From Clostridia bacterium (GTDB lineage: Bacteria; Bacillota; Clostridia; Oscillospirales; CAG-272): DNA of 33,650 nucleotides. The stretch lies in contig JAFUQU010000025.1 of NCBI GenBank assembly GCA_017472255.1, forward strand, positions 1 to 33,650, in the 5' to 3' direction. The notes below the pieces were generated by a model. That model was not told the origin of the DNA, did not search any database, and worked only from the letters and a program-made list of their open reading frames with translations. Position numbers and translations under genes: made by a program. Shown one piece after another: positions 32,775 to 33,650 of this stretch (positions within the stretch are counted from its first letter, which is position 1; each line of letters starts with the position of its first letter).

Positions 32775-33622
32775 GCAAATACATCTTCCTTGATATCGAC
32801 GGCACGCTGGTGGACTTTGACAACACCATGCCGGATTCCGCGCGGGAGGCGCTGCTGGCTGCGCAGAAAAATGGACATAAGATTTTTCTCTGCACCGGAC
32901 GGCTGTCCGCGCAGATTTACCCGTGGCTGCTGGAGGCGATCCCCTTCGATGGCATCATCAGCTCATCGGGCGCGAACGTGATCTGCGGCGGAAAATCCGT
33001 GTGGAACGCCCACATCCCGCCGGAAAAGATGGTGCTGCTGGCAAAGAAGCTGCGCGAACACGGCGCGATTTATTGCTGTCACACCAACGAGCACATTCTG
33101 ACGCGCTGGCTTCCGGAGGTTTACGAAATCTTCATGGCGAAGGGGCTGACGAAGGAGGAGATTGACCCGCTGTTCTGCATGGCGCAGGATATCGACGTGA
33201 CCGCCGAAGCGGCGAAGGGCGTGGATCTTGGCATCGAGAAGGCGGTTTACTATCACGCCGACCTGCCGCTGGATGGGATGCGGAAGGCGTTGGCGCCGGA
33301 CTTCATCATCGACGGCTACAGCTACGGCGGTCTGCCGGACACCTGCGGCGAGATTACGCTGGCAGGCGTGTCGAAGGCGCGGGGCATCGAGGAGCTGACG
33401 AAGGTTCTGGGCATCGCCACGGGCAATGCCCCAGGCATTGCCCGTGCTGACACCATCGCCGTGGGCGATGGCAGCAACGACCTGGCGATGGTACGCTGGT
33501 GCGGCGTTGGCGTTGCCATGGGCAACGCCTCGGACGAGCTGAAAGCGGCGGCTGATCTTGTCACGTCCCCGCTTCGCGAGGACGGCATCGCCCGCGCGTT
33601 CCATCGGCTGGGGCTGGTGTGA
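32771..33622 (+). CDS. Cof-type HAD-IIB phosphatase
   Basis: A 283-residue HAD phosphatase. Motif I is FLDIDGTLVDFDN (residues 6-18), motif II is FLCTGR, the motif III lysine is in GVSKARGIEEL, and motif IV is IAVGDGSNDLAMV. The C2 cap lies between about 85 and 200. The substrate is probably a sugar phosphate but cannot be told from sequence. An extra segment, ATGNAPGIAR (about 216-225), encoded by a perfect inverted repeat, lies between motifs III and IV. Confidence 0.9.
   Translation: MSKYIFLDIDGTLVDFDNTMPDSAREALLAAQKNGHKIFLCTGRLSAQIYPWLLEAIPFDGIISSSGANVICGGKSVWNAHIPPEKMVLLAKKLREHGAIYCCHTNEHILTRWLPEVYEIFMAKGLTKEEIDPLFCMAQDIDVTAEAAKGVDLGIEKAVYYHADLPLDGMRKALAPDFIIDGYSYGGLPDTCGEITLAGVSKARGIEELTKVLGIATGNAPGIARADTIAVGDGSNDLAMVRWCGVGVAMGNASDELKAAADLVTSPLREDGIARAFHRLGLV
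33418..33446. repeat. Perfect inverted repeat inside the HAD gene
   Basis: CACGGGCAATGCC (33418-33430) and GGCATTGCCCGTG (33434-33446) form a perfect 13-bp stem with a CCA loop. It lies in frame within the coding region. Confidence 0.85.
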
Positions 33623-33650
33623 ACGATACAAACATAACCTATTATTATTA

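Overview
The window looks like chromosomal DNA from a high-GC member of the Firmicutes, probably an uncultured gut clostridium (Oscillospiraceae/Ruminococcaceae-like). The signs are strong AGGAGG-type ribosome binding sites, sigma-A promoters with 17-bp spacers and extended -10 boxes, a T-box riboswitch, an ECF transporter, an Lsa-type ABC-F gene, the yqeG/aroE neighbourhood and lipoprotein binding proteins of clostridial type. No rRNA, tRNA, CRISPR array, IS transposase or prophage was seen.

Layout. 1-2.8 kb: a 45-bp tandem repeat, an unknown membrane protein, a FliB-like lysine methylase and the RNA cyclic phosphodiesterase ThpR. 2.8-5.4 kb: a GNAT toxin/antitoxin-like pair, then an Lsa-type ABC-F gene behind a long leader with a four-codon ORF and a possible attenuator. 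5.4-10.4 kb: a NUDIX hydrolase, an ftsH 5' remnant, and a tightly packed run of membrane protein, nucleotidyltransferase, TIM-barrel isomerase and membrane spermidine-synthase-like protein. 10.5-13.7 kb: a GH127-like glycosidase (minus strand) and an Rpn-family nuclease. 13.8-17.2 kb: a tRNA-Trp T-box, a Trp-codon leader ORF, and a four-gene ECF transporter operon (trpP, two ATPases, EcfT). 17.3-18.8 kb: a solute-binding lipoprotein. 18.8-21.6 kb: a decayed region with a broken manA, a 5'-truncated araC, a 44-residue membrane microprotein, an intact AraC regulator and two copies of a palindromic repeat. 21.6-28.6 kb: an FAD oxidoreductase, an MBL hydrolase plus orphan ilvN, a second solute-binding protein with a divergent AraC regulator, and pyrG. 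28.7-33.6 kb: yqeG, a PNPOx-like flavoprotein, a third copy of the repeat, then an unknown gene, aroE, a frameshifted endonuclease-IV-like gene, aroQ and a Cof-type HAD phosphatase.

How the genes work together. The clearest functional unit is tryptophan uptake. A T-box with specifier UGG, and a T-box C that can pair with the tRNA-Trp discriminator G, controls an ECF transporter. Between the riboswitch and trpP sits an ORF with a near-perfect Shine-Dalgarno and codons Arg-Trp-Arg-Trp-Arg that overlaps the trpP start out of frame. This suggests a second, translational layer of tryptophan sensing. The shikimate genes aroE and aroQ lie in one apparent operon at the right end.

The most unusual non-coding signal is a dispersed element built around the palindrome GCGACC-NNN-GGTCGC. 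Two copies share a 234-bp block upstream of unrelated genes. A third, partial copy sits at the broken 5' end of manA.
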